Shown: positions 1 to 8,847 of the stretch, in pieces
Numbering within the stretch: the stretch's first letter is position 1
How the letters are laid out: every line of letters begins with the position of its first letter
Assembly (NCBI RefSeq): GCF_017874035.1
Contig: NZ_JAGGKV010000013.1
Coordinates: 124,001-188,000, forward strand
Reading direction: 5' to 3'
Length of the DNA stretch: 64,000 bases
From: Paenibacillus aceris
GTDB taxonomy: Bacteria; Bacillota; Bacilli; Paenibacillales; NBRC-103111
Program-made: the position numbers and the translations under genes
The notes under the pieces: generated by a model
Databases searched by the model: none
Told to the model about the DNA's origin: nothing
The model's input: the letters and a program-made list of their open reading frames with translations, nothing else

Positions 1-834
1 TATTCGCGCTTCGGAGCTGAGTTCCCAATTCGGTTCGACTTCCTCGATACGATAGGAGGACAGAATCTGAGCTTGCAAGTGCATCCGACTACTGATTATA
101 TCCGCGAGCAGTTCGGTATGCCTTATACACAGGATGAAAGCTATTATATTCTTGATGCCGCGCCTGGGGCAGAAGTGTACCTAGGGCTTAAGGAAGACAT
201 CGATCCCGACGCCATGATAACGGATTTGCACAAGGCACAGAATGGGGAGTGGACGTTTCCTGCAAAGGAATATGTCAATGTATATCCCGCAGCCAAGCAC
301 GATCATTTTCTTATCCCAGCAGGAACGGTCCATTGCTCTGGAACAGGCTGTATGGTGCTAGAGATTAGCGCTACGCCTTATATTTTCACGTTTAAACTAT
401 GGGACTGGGATCGGCTCGGTCTCGATGGGCGGCCTAGACCCGTTCATGTGGAGCATGGAGCTAAAGTCATTCAATGGAACCGGACTACTGAATGGACGAC
501 GTCGGAATGCGTGGGCCGGATCGAAAAGGTGGCGGAAGGTGAAGGATGGATAGAAGAAAGGACGGGACTGCACGAGCTTGAATTCATCGAGACGCGTCGG
601 CACTGGTTCTCGGTTCCTGTCATTCACGAGTCGAACGGAAGCGTTCATATGCTGAACCTTATCGAAGGCGAAGAGGCGACTGTTGAAAGTCCTGATGGAT
701 CGTTCGAGCCATTTGTGGTCCGATATGCGGAGACTTTCATTGTCCCTGCTTCCGTCCCGACCTACTTGATTCGGCCCAGCGGTAAGAGCGAAGGGAAAAC
801 CATCGGTACGATAAAAGCTTATGTCAGAGCTTAG
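1..834 (+). CDS. manA: class I mannose-6-phosphate isomerase, 5' end outside window
   Basis: Interconverts mannose 6-phosphate and fructose 6-phosphate in the cytoplasm. The frame is open from base 1, so the N-terminal part lies before the window; a TTG at 73 is only an internal codon. Visible type I motifs are FDFLDTIGGQNLSLQVHP, whose QVHP supplies Zn-ligand Gln and His in this cupin family, a following acidic DESYYILDA stretch, and FLIPAGTVHCSG, the conserved active-site turn. A second beta-rich cupin-like half follows up to the stop. The next gene, a ROK kinase, begins at or just after the stop, so the two are probably one operon that feeds mannose or a related sugar into glycolysis. The family call is secure; true length is unknown. 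Confidence 0.85.
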   Translation, partial: YSRFGAEFPIRFDFLDTIGGQNLSLQVHPTTDYIREQFGMPYTQDESYYILDAAPGAEVYLGLKEDIDPDAMITDLHKAQNGEWTFPAKEYVNVYPAAKHDHFLIPAGTVHCSGTGCMVLEISATPYIFTFKLWDWDRLGLDGRPRPVHVEHGAKVIQWNRTTEWTTSECVGRIEKVAEGEGWIEERTGLHELEFIETRRHWFSVPVIHESNGSVHMLNLIEGEEATVESPDGSFEPFVVRYAETFIVPASVPTYLIRPSGKSEGKTIGTIKAYVRA

Positions 835-847
835 GGGGCAGCCTAAA

Positions 848-1777
848 GTGAATTCATCTATTATTCTGGCCTTCGACGTCGGAGGAACACAGATCAAGGC
901 TGCAGCGGTAAGCGGGGGAACGATTATCGGGTCAAGCGTCGCGCATTACGAATCTCAATCCGAATTAGCCGCAGATGAGATCATCCATAACTTTGCAAGG
1001 ATTGTTAGGGACGTTATCGCCAAAGTAGAGCATGATAATCAGCCGATTAGTGGACTTGGTATGGCGTTTCCCGGTCCTTTCGATTATGAGAACGGGATAA
1101 GCCTCATTCGGGGCTTAGGCAAATTTGATTCCTTATATGGGCTCCCATTCGGAAAGCTGCTAGAGGAAGCGCTTCGCTCTGATGCTACCGTGCAGGAGAG
1201 GCTTGCCCCGGAGTTCCGCATCACTTTCGAGAATGACGCCTCATTGTTCGGCCTTGGCGAAGCCGTCTACGGGGAAGCCCAAGGCGCAGACCGGGTCGTA
1301 TGCTTAACAATCGGAACGGGACTTGGCTCCTGCTTCCTGGAGCATGGACGATTGGTGAAACAACGGGCCGACGTTCCGGAAAACGGTTGGTTGTATGAAG
1401 TACCCTATCGAAACGGGATTGCGGACGACTATATCTCTAAAAGAGGTATTATTCAATTGGCTTTGGAAGTGGGGTTGGATTTGAGAGGTCGTGACGTACG
1501 CGAGTTGGCGAATTCCGCTATTGCCGAAGATCCGGGTGCGAGACAGCTATTTGAGCTATTCGGTCAGCGAATGGCCCTCATCTTGTCTCCCACACTAAGT
1601 GTATTTGTCCCTGACAAGATCATTCTAGGCGGTCAAATCTCCAAGAGCGGATTTTTGTTCGCTCACACTTTTCAAGAGGGATTGGCTTTGCAGGGCCTTA
1701 GGACACAGGTTTTAATAAGCCAAGATACACTTACAAGCACTTTTATGGGAATATATGATTATGTAAAAAGGACTTGA
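848..1777 (+). CDS. ROK-family sugar kinase
   Basis: Probable cytoplasmic ATP-dependent hexose kinase. The N-terminal FDVGGTQIKAA is the phosphate-binding DxGGT motif. LGMAFPGPFDY and FENDASLFGLGEA carry the expected substrate loop with END, followed by a second ATP-binding loop, LTIGTGLGSCF, and a late IILGGQI. The CxCGxxGC zinc motif of many ROK proteins is absent, so it belongs to a zinc-less subgroup. GTG at 848 is chosen because AGGGGG at 833-838 is correctly spaced; an ATG at 821 overlaps the isomerase gene by 14 bases and has no clear ribosome binding site. Pairing with mannose-6-phosphate isomerase suggests mannose or fructose phosphorylation, but substrate cannot be read from sequence. 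No DNA-binding domain is present, so it is not a ROK repressor. Confidence 0.85.
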   Translation: MNSSIILAFDVGGTQIKAAAVSGGTIIGSSVAHYESQSELAADEIIHNFARIVRDVIAKVEHDNQPISGLGMAFPGPFDYENGISLIRGLGKFDSLYGLPFGKLLEEALRSDATVQERLAPEFRITFENDASLFGLGEAVYGEAQGADRVVCLTIGTGLGSCFLEHGRLVKQRADVPENGWLYEVPYRNGIADDYISKRGIIQLALEVGLDLRGRDVRELANSAIAEDPGARQLFELFGQRMALILSPTLSVFVPDKIILGGQISKSGFLFAHTFQEGLALQGLRTQVLISQDTLTSTFMGIYDYVKRT

Positions 1778-1822
1778 AAGTCATCCGTCTGCATCTTATT
1801 ACTCATTTTTAGCGGACACAAG

Positions 1823-1870
1823 GAGGCCGAGCCTCGAGTAGCTGAAGCTACTTATGGTTCGGCCTCTTTT
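1823..1870. terminator. intrinsic terminator between convergent genes
   Basis: Stem GAGGCCGAGCC (1823-1833) pairs with GGTTCGGCCTC (1856-1866) through one G-U, encloses a second perfect stem GTAGC/GCTAC, and is followed by TTTT. It lies between the stops of convergent genes and is A-rich on the left, so it may serve both strands. Confidence 0.8.
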
Positions 1871-1871
1871 C

Positions 1872-2369
1872 TCATTCCTTTGTATGTAAATTCCGGTACT
1901 CCGTCGGGGAAAGTCCGGTATCCTGTTTGAATTTACGGAAAAAGTAATTTGAATCGACGAATCCGATTTGTCCCGCAATATCAGAGACTTTCATGAGAGT
2001 CGATGCGAGCAGCTCTTTTGCCCGCTCAAGTCGGATATAATTTAAATAATCACTGAAGTATACGCCCGTTTCTTCTTTGAACAAGCGTCCCAGGTAAATG
2101 TTATTCACGTTTAAACGGGAAGCGAGAATTTGCAGTGACAATTCTTCTGCATATCGAGATTTAACATATCGCTCGGCTTGCTCAATAATTGGATTTCTTT
2201 TCTTTGACAAGTTGCTTTCAAAAATATGCTCCAACTCATTAAGCATCTGCAGCAAATCGTTACGAATATCACCGAAGTCATTCCTTGAGAGTAGCCTCGG
2301 CATAATTTGGCTTCCAATAAGAAATTCGTTTATCGGTAGATTTTTTTGCTTTATTGCAAGCCTTATCAT
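1872..2369 (-). CDS. truncated AraC-type DNA-binding protein
   Basis: 165 residues. The C-terminal 100 residues form a two-helix-turn-helix AraC domain: LSLQILASRLNVNNIYLGRLF is the first HTH, and VSDIAGQIGFVDSNYFFRKFK with GLSPTEYR the second. The N-terminal 60 residues resemble the linker before the HTH in YesN-like response regulators. The sensor or receiver domain (usually 120 to 400 residues) is missing; the frame stays open upstream only to about 2463, without convincing motifs or a clear ribosome binding site. It sits tail-on behind an intact regulator gene. Best read as the 3' remnant of a regulator; it could still be expressed as a stand-alone HTH protein. Confidence 0.6.
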   Translation of the reverse strand: MIRLAIKQKNLPINEFLIGSQIMPRLLSRNDFGDIRNDLLQMLNELEHIFESNLSKKRNPIIEQAERYVKSRYAEELSLQILASRLNVNNIYLGRLFKEETGVYFSDYLNYIRLERAKELLASTLMKVSDIAGQIGFVDSNYFFRKFKQDTGLSPTEYRNLHTKE

Positions 2370-2484
2370 AACGATCCATTCGATCGCTGCATGTTTCGCG
2401 GCAGCAAGCGGTTCCGCTTGGACAGAAGACCGAGTGGAAAGCCGTGTTATTTTGATGGCTGATTATATCAATGAATTGGAATCA

Positions 2485-2528
2485 ACAAAGGTATATTCCC
2501 TCATATGACGAGGGAATATACCTTTTTG
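2485..2528. terminator. bidirectional intrinsic terminator
   Basis: Perfect 16-bp stem AAAGGTATATTCCCTC / GAGGGAATATACCTTT around a short loop, with a T-rich run on the plus side. It lies directly behind the stop of the minus-strand regulator at 2553, whose transcript it should end. Confidence 0.75.
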
Positions 2529-2552
2529 TTGTTTTCCTTGGGAGAGGTTGGT

Positions 2553-4907
2553 TCAAGGCTTGTTTTTCTCAAGTTTATATTGCGACAACGATACACCGTG
2601 ACGTTTCTTAAAAATTGTGTAAAAATAGTTGGTTTCTTCCAATCCGCATTGCTCTAAAATTTGCTTTGTAGATAGATTACTGTTATCCAGCAGATGTTTG
2701 ATATGGTTCATCCGGACGTCTGTAATATACTCGGAAACGGATTTGCCGGTTGCTTCCTTAAACAATTTGCCCAAGTAAACGTTTGACATTTGAAACTCGT
2801 CGGCAATGAGACGCAGATTTAAGTTCTTATCACGGTATTGTTCCTCTACGATTTGCGTGATTCTAGTAATAATCGAATTGTGTTTACTATTTTTATTTTG
2901 TTCCATGACTCGAATGATTTCAGTAAAAATAGACGAGAAAGCTTCATGAATTTCCTCGATGGTTTCAAATTGCTCAATATTCCTGGAAGCAAGCTTAAAT
3001 TGATCGGATTTTTGAAACTCATGATTTTCCAAAATGGTGTTAAAAGTAGTTCGCAGCATGAAGCTGAGCTGCATAATGGACGAAAGTAAGTTTTCATAGG
3101 TCGTTCCGGTCAGGAGGCTAATAAATTCGTCATAAGCTTCCTTGGCTTTATCCAAATGCCCCAATTTCAAGGAGTCAAGCAATATTTTGGCCTTGCTCTC
3201 GGGAAAGGAAATCAGTGTTTCGTTGATGGTGCTTCGGAAAGCAGGGGTCAGGATGCTGCCGTGACCTGCTATAATCCGATACGAAGATAGAGCCGAAGTG
3301 TCGGAATATGACTCATTAAGCTGCAAGTAGGAATCTACCGGGATGCTTAGCGTTGCCGAAAACGAGAGCTTCAGGTACTGTTTTACAGCATTTTGCGTGA
3401 TTTCAATGAGCTTCTTTAGGGTAGCTTCCGTCGTTTCAGCCTTCTCCGAGGGGTTGATTTCCAATAGCAGCATGAGCTGATCGTTTTCCAGATAAATCGT
3501 CTCCAGTTTATATATCTCTGAAACGATTTCATTCACGATGTTAGTGATGCCGAACTTTAAGAGCCAACGATCTTTTTCATCATATTGATTGAGAAAAAAG
3601 CGATAGTTGTCCAGACGTAGCAGCAGCAATCTGAGTTGGCCATTCATATTCAAATGGATGTCAAGTTCTTTTTGACGAGCTTTCATCTCTTTTTGATCCA
3701 CATATCGGATACCAAGCAGTAAATCTTGCAGCCACTTGTTTTTTAGAGGCGCTATCTGTTCTCTTTGTTTTGTTTCCCATTCATTGTTTTTTGTAATCAT
3801 TTCTTTGAAAACATCTTGCAGAAAATAGATGTCATTGGCTTGATGATCCTTTGGATGAGCAGTTGCGACATGCTCTTTCACGGTTTTCACGAGCTTGCCG
3901 ACAGGAATATAAAGCGATCTTGATATGAAGAATGAGAAAAATAAACCAAGTCCCAGGATGATTAGGCATATCCAAATCGTAGAGGTTTTGATTGTATCCA
4001 CTTTGCCGATAAACGATGTATATGAAGTTAAGCTTATAAATTTCCATTTTGGTTTATCCGAAGAAACGTAAGTAACCTGATAATCTTGACCGCCCAGTTT
4101 CGTTTTAAAACTTCCCGAATTTTGATTGGCTGCAAGTAAAGTTTGGATATACGGTTCTTGGCCCACGCTATGCAGAAACAAGTTTTCTGATGTATGGTTC
4201 ACAATCGTCCCTTTGGAATCAATCACGATAATTTCGTTGCTTGAATCGGCCATTTTGGCATTCAAAGAAGCGATCAGATCCCGGAGCACACTTGCTTTGA
4301 CATTGATGACAGTTGCAGTGCGCGAGGATGGATTCGTATCGGGATTGTCTGGCATGATATACGTATATACATTAGTGGCTTCTGAAGCTGTAAAAGCTTG
4401 CGTTTTTGAGATTTTTCTGGGAATCGGCATTTCTGTAAACGTGTCTTTATTCATCGTTTGCAACAAATTAACAATGTCTTGATCGTAAAAATTTTCTTTT
4501 GTGTAGAAGTTGCCTGTTTCTGTGGATGTGATACGGTTCAAGGCCAGATTGATTGTATATACCGAGTACACATAATCATGTGGAAGAGTAAGGTTATCCA
4601 GGTTGCGCAAAGCTTCTCCCAGCGTATACATATCGTTCTCCTGATTGTATAGTAGAATGGATGTATTAGGACTCATGATGACGGTATTCGTAAATTTACT
4701 GACCATGGTATCCAGGTATTTCATACTGTAACTGGTTTGAGATAGGATAGAAGTATTCATTCGGTTTATATTGTCCAAAGATGTCGTAAAGAAGTTACGG
4801 TAGAGAAGGGAGGATAATCCTATAATCAATACAGTAACCGTTATCGTTAGTGTTAATAGCATTTTCGCAAATAAGGTCTTGCGAGGAGATTTAAGCAAGA
4901 ATTTCAT
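2553..4907 (-). CDS. membrane sensor / AraC-type transcriptional regulator
   Basis: 784-residue one-component regulator. A membrane segment at about residues 12-34, an extracellular Cache-like sensor region of about 270 residues, and a second membrane segment at about 309-330 precede a HAMP-like stretch (YIPVGKLVKTV), a long cytoplasmic coiled region, and a C-terminal AraC DNA-binding domain at about 685-780 (LRLIADEFQMSNVYLGKLF; LEETNYFYTIFKKRHG). This is the layout of the Paenibacillus regulators that sit beside oligosaccharide ABC transporters. It is transcribed divergently from the transporter operon starting at 5138, which is its likely target; the inducer is probably an extracellular oligosaccharide or a loaded binding protein. 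A GGAGAG ribosome binding site precedes the ATG. Intact; ligand unknown. Confidence 0.88.
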   Translation of the reverse strand: MKFLLKSPRKTLFAKMLLTLTITVTVLIIGLSSLLYRNFFTTSLDNINRMNTSILSQTSYSMKYLDTMVSKFTNTVIMSPNTSILLYNQENDMYTLGEALRNLDNLTLPHDYVYSVYTINLALNRITSTETGNFYTKENFYDQDIVNLLQTMNKDTFTEMPIPRKISKTQAFTASEATNVYTYIMPDNPDTNPSSRTATVINVKASVLRDLIASLNAKMADSSNEIIVIDSKGTIVNHTSENLFLHSVGQEPYIQTLLAANQNSGSFKTKLGGQDYQVTYVSSDKPKWKFISLTSYTSFIGKVDTIKTSTIWICLIILGLGLFFSFFISRSLYIPVGKLVKTVKEHVATAHPKDHQANDIYFLQDVFKEMITKNNEWETKQREQIAPLKNKWLQDLLLGIRYVDQKEMKARQKELDIHLNMNGQLRLLLLRLDNYRFFLNQYDEKDRWLLKFGITNIVNEIVSEIYKLETIYLENDQLMLLLEINPSEKAETTEATLKKLIEITQNAVKQYLKLSFSATLSIPVDSYLQLNESYSDTSALSSYRIIAGHGSILTPAFRSTINETLISFPESKAKILLDSLKLGHLDKAKEAYDEFISLLTGTTYENLLSSIMQLSFMLRTTFNTILENHEFQKSDQFKLASRNIEQFETIEEIHEAFSSIFTEIIRVMEQNKNSKHNSIITRITQIVEEQYRDKNLNLRLIADEFQMSNVYLGKLFKEATGKSVSEYITDVRMNHIKHLLDNSNLSTKQILEQCGLEETNYFYTIFKKRHGVSLSQYKLEKNKP

Positions 4908-5061
4908 GTCTGGGGCACTCTCCTTTAAAGATAGTCTACTGAAAACTTATCTTCTTCAAGGGATCTGTGATATCCTGCACAGAGTTTTCCCGAAGCATCA
5001 ATAACTATACATTTTGTAGAAAAATGCTTTTTTTAGTGATTGCCTAATAGGGTTTCATGTA

Positions 5062-5090
5062 TTGCTTACTTGCACCAAAAAATGTAGAAT
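5062..5090 (+). promoter_or_regulatory. candidate sigma-A promoter for the first transporter operon
   Basis: TTGCTT (5062-5067), 17-base spacer, TAGAAT (5085-5090), about 47 bases before the start codon of the binding-protein gene. It lies in the 230-base divergent region shared with the AraC regulator. Assigned by eye only. Confidence 0.45.
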
Positions 5091-5137
5091 ACTGGCACAA
5101 AGCTCCTTACTATGTGTTAATTGGAGGAATCAGCTAG

Positions 5138-6691
5138 ATGATAAAGAGGGAGTCAACGCGTTTTAAATTAATTGTGGCAATCCTGTTTGCTGTGGCATCC
5201 TTGCTTCCAGGATGTGAAGCCAAAGAGCCGGCCAACGGTAAGCCGGCTGATCAGGGCCAGGCAACCGGTCGTCCAAGCCTGAATGATCTGCCTCAGGTTG
5301 AGTTGGTCTATTACTTCCCATCGCTTCCCCAGCGTGATTTGAAAGAAGTTAATGATGAGTTGAACCGTATCATTGGACCCGAAATTCATGCCACCGTGAA
5401 GCTGAACATGATTGACTTGGGAAATTACGATCAGAAAATGAACTTCATGATCGCTTCGGGGGAATCATTCGATTTGGCGTTCACATCAACATGGGTCAAC
5501 AATTATTATCAAAATGTTGCAAAAGGAGCATATGTAGCGATTGATGATTTGCTGGAGAAGTATGGCCCCAAAACGAAAGCAGGTGTTCCGGATTATATTT
5601 GGAACGCTGCCAAAGTGAACGGCAAGCTGTACGGCGTGATCAATTATCAGGTTATGGCTACCAGCTATGGATTCGATGTGCAGAAAGAACTCGCTGATAA
5701 GTATCACTTTGATTGGAAAAATGCTAAAACATTTGAGGATTTGGATCCTTATTTGGATGCGGTGAAAAAAGGGGAGCCTAATAAGATTCCGCTGGAATAC
5801 TCAACGACTTCAGACCTATTTGTAGGTGCCGCACCCTTGTATGGTTTTGACATTATCGGTGACCAGAAAATGCCTGGATGGGTTCGTTTGAACGATAAAG
5901 ATTTTAAAGTTGTAAACCAATACGAAACGCCGGAGTTCAAGAAACTCATTGCGCAATCCAGAAAGTGGTATGAAAAGGGGTACTTTCGTAAAGACGCCGC
6001 TACAACGAAAGAGATAGCAGTTGACAGGAAAGCCGCTAGATATGCCATGGCGATGCCAGCCTATCAAACGAATGATTCGACTGAAGATTCTTTCAGCGAC
6101 AAGGGACTGAAGGCGATAACGGGAGTAGAATGGTACAGAAAACGATTTACGAAGCCAATCATTACGACAGACCGTGCCGCAGCGACAATCACCGCGATCT
6201 CCAGAACATCCAAAAATCCGGATCGGGCCATGATGTTTCTTGAACTGATGAACAGCGATCCGCAAGTTGCCAATTTATTAAACTTCGGTATCGAAGGCAA
6301 ACATTATAAGAAGATATCGGATACCCGGATTGAGCGGATCAAAGATAGCGGGTATGATCCTAACTTCCCATGGGTATTCGGGAATAATTTGATCCTTTGG
6401 AACACGGAGAACGATGAACCTGATAATCCGGAGAAGTGGGATTTATTGAATAAATCTTCCGATTTATCTCCGATCCTTGGCTTTACATTTAATATGGAAG
6501 CTGTCAAATCGGAAATCGCACAATGTCAGGTCGTGATCGATCAATATTTATCTGCATTGACGACAGGAACGGCCGATCCTGACAAAATTCAGCCTGAGTT
6601 TATTGACAAGCTGAAGAAGTCCGGAGTCGACAAGGTGATCGCCGAGAAACAGAAGCAGTTGGATGAATGGCGCAAGGTTAGTGGAAAGTAG
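5138..6691 (+). CDS. ABC-transporter solute-binding lipoprotein (DUF3502-type)
   Basis: Extracellular lipid-anchored receptor for an oligosaccharide. The signal peptide ends in the lipobox LLPGC with Cys26 as lipid site. The body is a family-1 solute-binding fold: an early VELVYYFPSLPQRDL strand, FDLAFTSTWVNNYYQNVAKG in the hinge region, and GKLYGVINYQ in the ligand-binding zone. The last 60 residues (DPDKIQPEFIDKLKKSGVDK, then EKQKQLDEW) match the C-terminal DUF3502-like tail seen in all three complete binding proteins here. First gene of a four-gene set and followed by its own stem-loop, which could set a high receptor-to-permease ratio. It is a paralogue of the protein at 8848. Ligand unknown. 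Confidence 0.88.
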   Translation: MIKRESTRFKLIVAILFAVASLLPGCEAKEPANGKPADQGQATGRPSLNDLPQVELVYYFPSLPQRDLKEVNDELNRIIGPEIHATVKLNMIDLGNYDQKMNFMIASGESFDLAFTSTWVNNYYQNVAKGAYVAIDDLLEKYGPKTKAGVPDYIWNAAKVNGKLYGVINYQVMATSYGFDVQKELADKYHFDWKNAKTFEDLDPYLDAVKKGEPNKIPLEYSTTSDLFVGAAPLYGFDIIGDQKMPGWVRLNDKDFKVVNQYETPEFKKLIAQSRKWYEKGYFRKDAATTKEIAVDRKAARYAMAMPAYQTNDSTEDSFSDKGLKAITGVEWYRKRFTKPIITTDRAAATITAISRTSKNPDRAMMFLELMNSDPQVANLLNFGIEGKHYKKISDTRIERIKDSGYDPNFPWVFGNNLILWNTENDEPDNPEKWDLLNKSSDLSPILGFTFNMEAVKSEIAQCQVVIDQYLSALTTGTADPDKIQPEFIDKLKKSGVDKVIAEKQKQLDEWRKVSGK

Positions 6692-6698
6692 GCAAAGC

Positions 6699-6740
6699 AA
6701 AAAGTCTTCATGCCCAGGGTGGGTTTTGAAGACTTTTTTT
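6699..6740 (+). terminator. stem-loop terminator/attenuator inside the transporter operon
   Basis: AAAGTCTTCA (6701-6710) pairs with TGAAGACTTT (6727-6736), followed by a T run. Its position between the binding-protein and permease genes fits partial termination, leaving more binding-protein mRNA than permease mRNA. Confidence 0.7.
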
Positions 6741-6872
6741 ATTTTCTGGAGATATATCGGTTTTTGGTGAAGTAAATTATTAAGAAATTGTAGGTATATT
6801 TCTTTTTTGTTGTTTCTTTCGACAGGAAGTAGTTTTATGATCGGCTTACATCAACTGCAAGGGAGAATATCC

Positions 6873-7868
6873 ATGAATGAATTAAACTTAGAATCAAAGC
6901 GAAGGACAAAAGCAGCCTCACATCGATCATTGCCAACCCGTCGATCTATACCTATTTTGAGTGAACTTATTAGAAACAAAATCCTGTACGCCATGATGTT
7001 ACCCGGCCTCTTGTTCATTATCGTCATCTATTATCTTCCTATGTTTGGGGTTGTCATCGCTTTCCAAGAGTACAACCCAATCAAAGGCATCTTAGGTAGC
7101 AAGTGGATCGGCTTCACAAATTTCAAGTTCCTTTTCCAATCGGATGCGCTGTATCAAATTACGTTCAATACGATATTTTATAACCTGATTTTTATCATTC
7201 TTGGTTTGGGCCTGGCATTAGTAGCCGCCATTTTGATTAATGAAATAAGTAATCGTTTTCTTTCCGGCGTGTATAAAAGCATCATCCTGCTTCCCTATTT
7301 GTTGTCTTGGGTAGTAGCTGAATACTTGTTGTTTTCATTTCTGAGTATGGACAAAGGGATCATTAATCAAATCCTTCAATTTGCCGGGTTCGAGCCTGTG
7401 CAATGGTATGCAGAACCTTTGTACTGGCGTTTTATTCTTCCCGCTGCTTATGTTTGGAAAAACGTCGGTTATTTCGCGGTCATATTCGCAGCAGGTATCA
7501 CTGGAATATCCAGTGATTATTACGAAGCCGCCAAGATCGATGGGGCAAACAGATTCCAGCAAGCGCTCAAGATTACGGTTCCATTGCTTGCTCCGATCAC
7601 ACTGACTCTGCTGCTTTTGCAGGCAGGGAAAATATTTTATGCCGCGTTTGGAGACTGGGGCTTATTTTATAACTTGCCGCGTGAATCCGGCATTTTGTTC
7701 AGTGCAACGAATGTCATCGACACCTATGTCTTCAGGTCACTGCAAAAGATGAACGATTTCGGGATGTCTTCCGCAATCGGTTTATACCAGTCCTGCGTTG
7801 GATTCATTCTTGTTGTGGTTTCCAATTATGTGATAAGAAAATACGATCGTGACAGCGCATTGTTCTAG
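6873..7868 (+). CDS. sugar ABC-transporter permease, LplB-type
   Basis: One of two membrane subunits of the importer, with about six membrane spans. A cytoplasmic N-terminus rich in basic residues is followed by the first span around MMLPGLLFIIVIYYLPMFG. The EAA loop, EAAKIDGANRFQQALKITVP, contacts the ATPase. ATG at 6873 is preferred because GGGAGAA lies just upstream; the frame is open to 6807 without a ribosome binding site. The partner permease starts 41 bases after the stop. No ATPase gene is present in the operon, as is usual for this family, which uses a shared MsmX-type ATPase. Confidence 0.88.
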   Translation: MNELNLESKRRTKAASHRSLPTRRSIPILSELIRNKILYAMMLPGLLFIIVIYYLPMFGVVIAFQEYNPIKGILGSKWIGFTNFKFLFQSDALYQITFNTIFYNLIFIILGLGLALVAAILINEISNRFLSGVYKSIILLPYLLSWVVAEYLLFSFLSMDKGIINQILQFAGFEPVQWYAEPLYWRFILPAAYVWKNVGYFAVIFAAGITGISSDYYEAAKIDGANRFQQALKITVPLLAPITLTLLLLQAGKIFYAAFGDWGLFYNLPRESGILFSATNVIDTYVFRSLQKMNDFGMSSAIGLYQSCVGFILVVVSNYVIRKYDRDSALF

Positions 7869-7909
7869 CCCATGCCATTACTTACGGAAACGATCAGGAG
7901 GAAGTTGAA

Positions 7910-8779
7910 ATGAATCGCATGAAATTATCGAATTTGGTGATCAATTTTAGTTTTATCGTGTACTCGGTTTTATGTATCGTCCCGATGCTTGTTGTTTTGT
8001 CCATATCGTTATCCAGCGAGCAATCCATCTTTAAGTACGGATATCACATCCTCCCACGGGATTTCAGCTTAAAAGCCTATGAGTTTATTTTGCTCGGCAA
8101 CTCTCCCATCCTGCGAGCGTATGGCGTGACGATTATCGTCACGGTCGTTGGGACGTTACTGCATCTTGTGATTTCTTCGATGTTCGCTTACAGCCTTTCA
8201 AGAGGGGAAGTCAAGTACAGAAATATCGTTTCTTTCCTGGTTGTTTTTTGCCTGCTTTTCAATGGGGGCCTGGTGCCATGGTACATTTTAATTACCAAAT
8301 ATTTACATATGAAAGATACAATTTTCGCTCTTTTTGTTCCTTATTTAGTTTCATCTGTAAATATTCTGATTATGAGAAATTTTTTCCGAACAATTCCCGA
8401 GTCCATTATTGAATCAGCAAGAATCGATGGCTCCGGCGAATTTAACACCTTTTTGAAGCTGGTGATTCCCTTATCGACGCCTGTATTGGCGACGATCGGA
8501 CTCTTTGTAGCTGTATTTCATTGGAATGATTGGTTTACATCCGCTCTATTTATCGATAACAACAAATTGTTCACACTCCAATACTTGCTTCAATCCATCA
8601 TGAACAATATTGCCTATCTTTCAGGGAATCCTCTGGTCGAGAAATCTGCGGCCAATCTACCAGATGAGACGGCAAGGATGGCTACCTGTATCCTGGCTGT
8701 AGGGCCGATCGTGCTTGCGTATCCTTTTCTGCAGAAATATTTTGTTAAAGGGCTTACATTGGGCGCTGTAAAATCTTAA
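7910..8779 (+). CDS. sugar ABC-transporter permease, YtcP/AraQ-type
   Basis: Second membrane subunit, 289 residues and about six spans. FNGGLVPWYILITKYLHMKD is the highly conserved central loop of this subfamily. The EAA loop is IESARIDGSGEFNTFLKLVI, and the C-terminus is the usual PFLQKYFVKGLTLGAVK. AGGAGGAAG precedes the ATG. It should pair with the product of the preceding gene and be served by the binding proteins at 5138 and 8848. Confidence 0.88.
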   Translation: MNRMKLSNLVINFSFIVYSVLCIVPMLVVLSISLSSEQSIFKYGYHILPRDFSLKAYEFILLGNSPILRAYGVTIIVTVVGTLLHLVISSMFAYSLSRGEVKYRNIVSFLVVFCLLFNGGLVPWYILITKYLHMKDTIFALFVPYLVSSVNILIMRNFFRTIPESIIESARIDGSGEFNTFLKLVIPLSTPVLATIGLFVAVFHWNDWFTSALFIDNNKLFTLQYLLQSIMNNIAYLSGNPLVEKSAANLPDETARMATCILAVGPIVLAYPFLQKYFVKGLTLGAVKS

Positions 8780-8847
8780 TCGTTGGCTTTACCGGGTATT
8801 CACCTGTTTAGCATAAATTAGCAAAAAAATAATGGAGGTCATGCATC

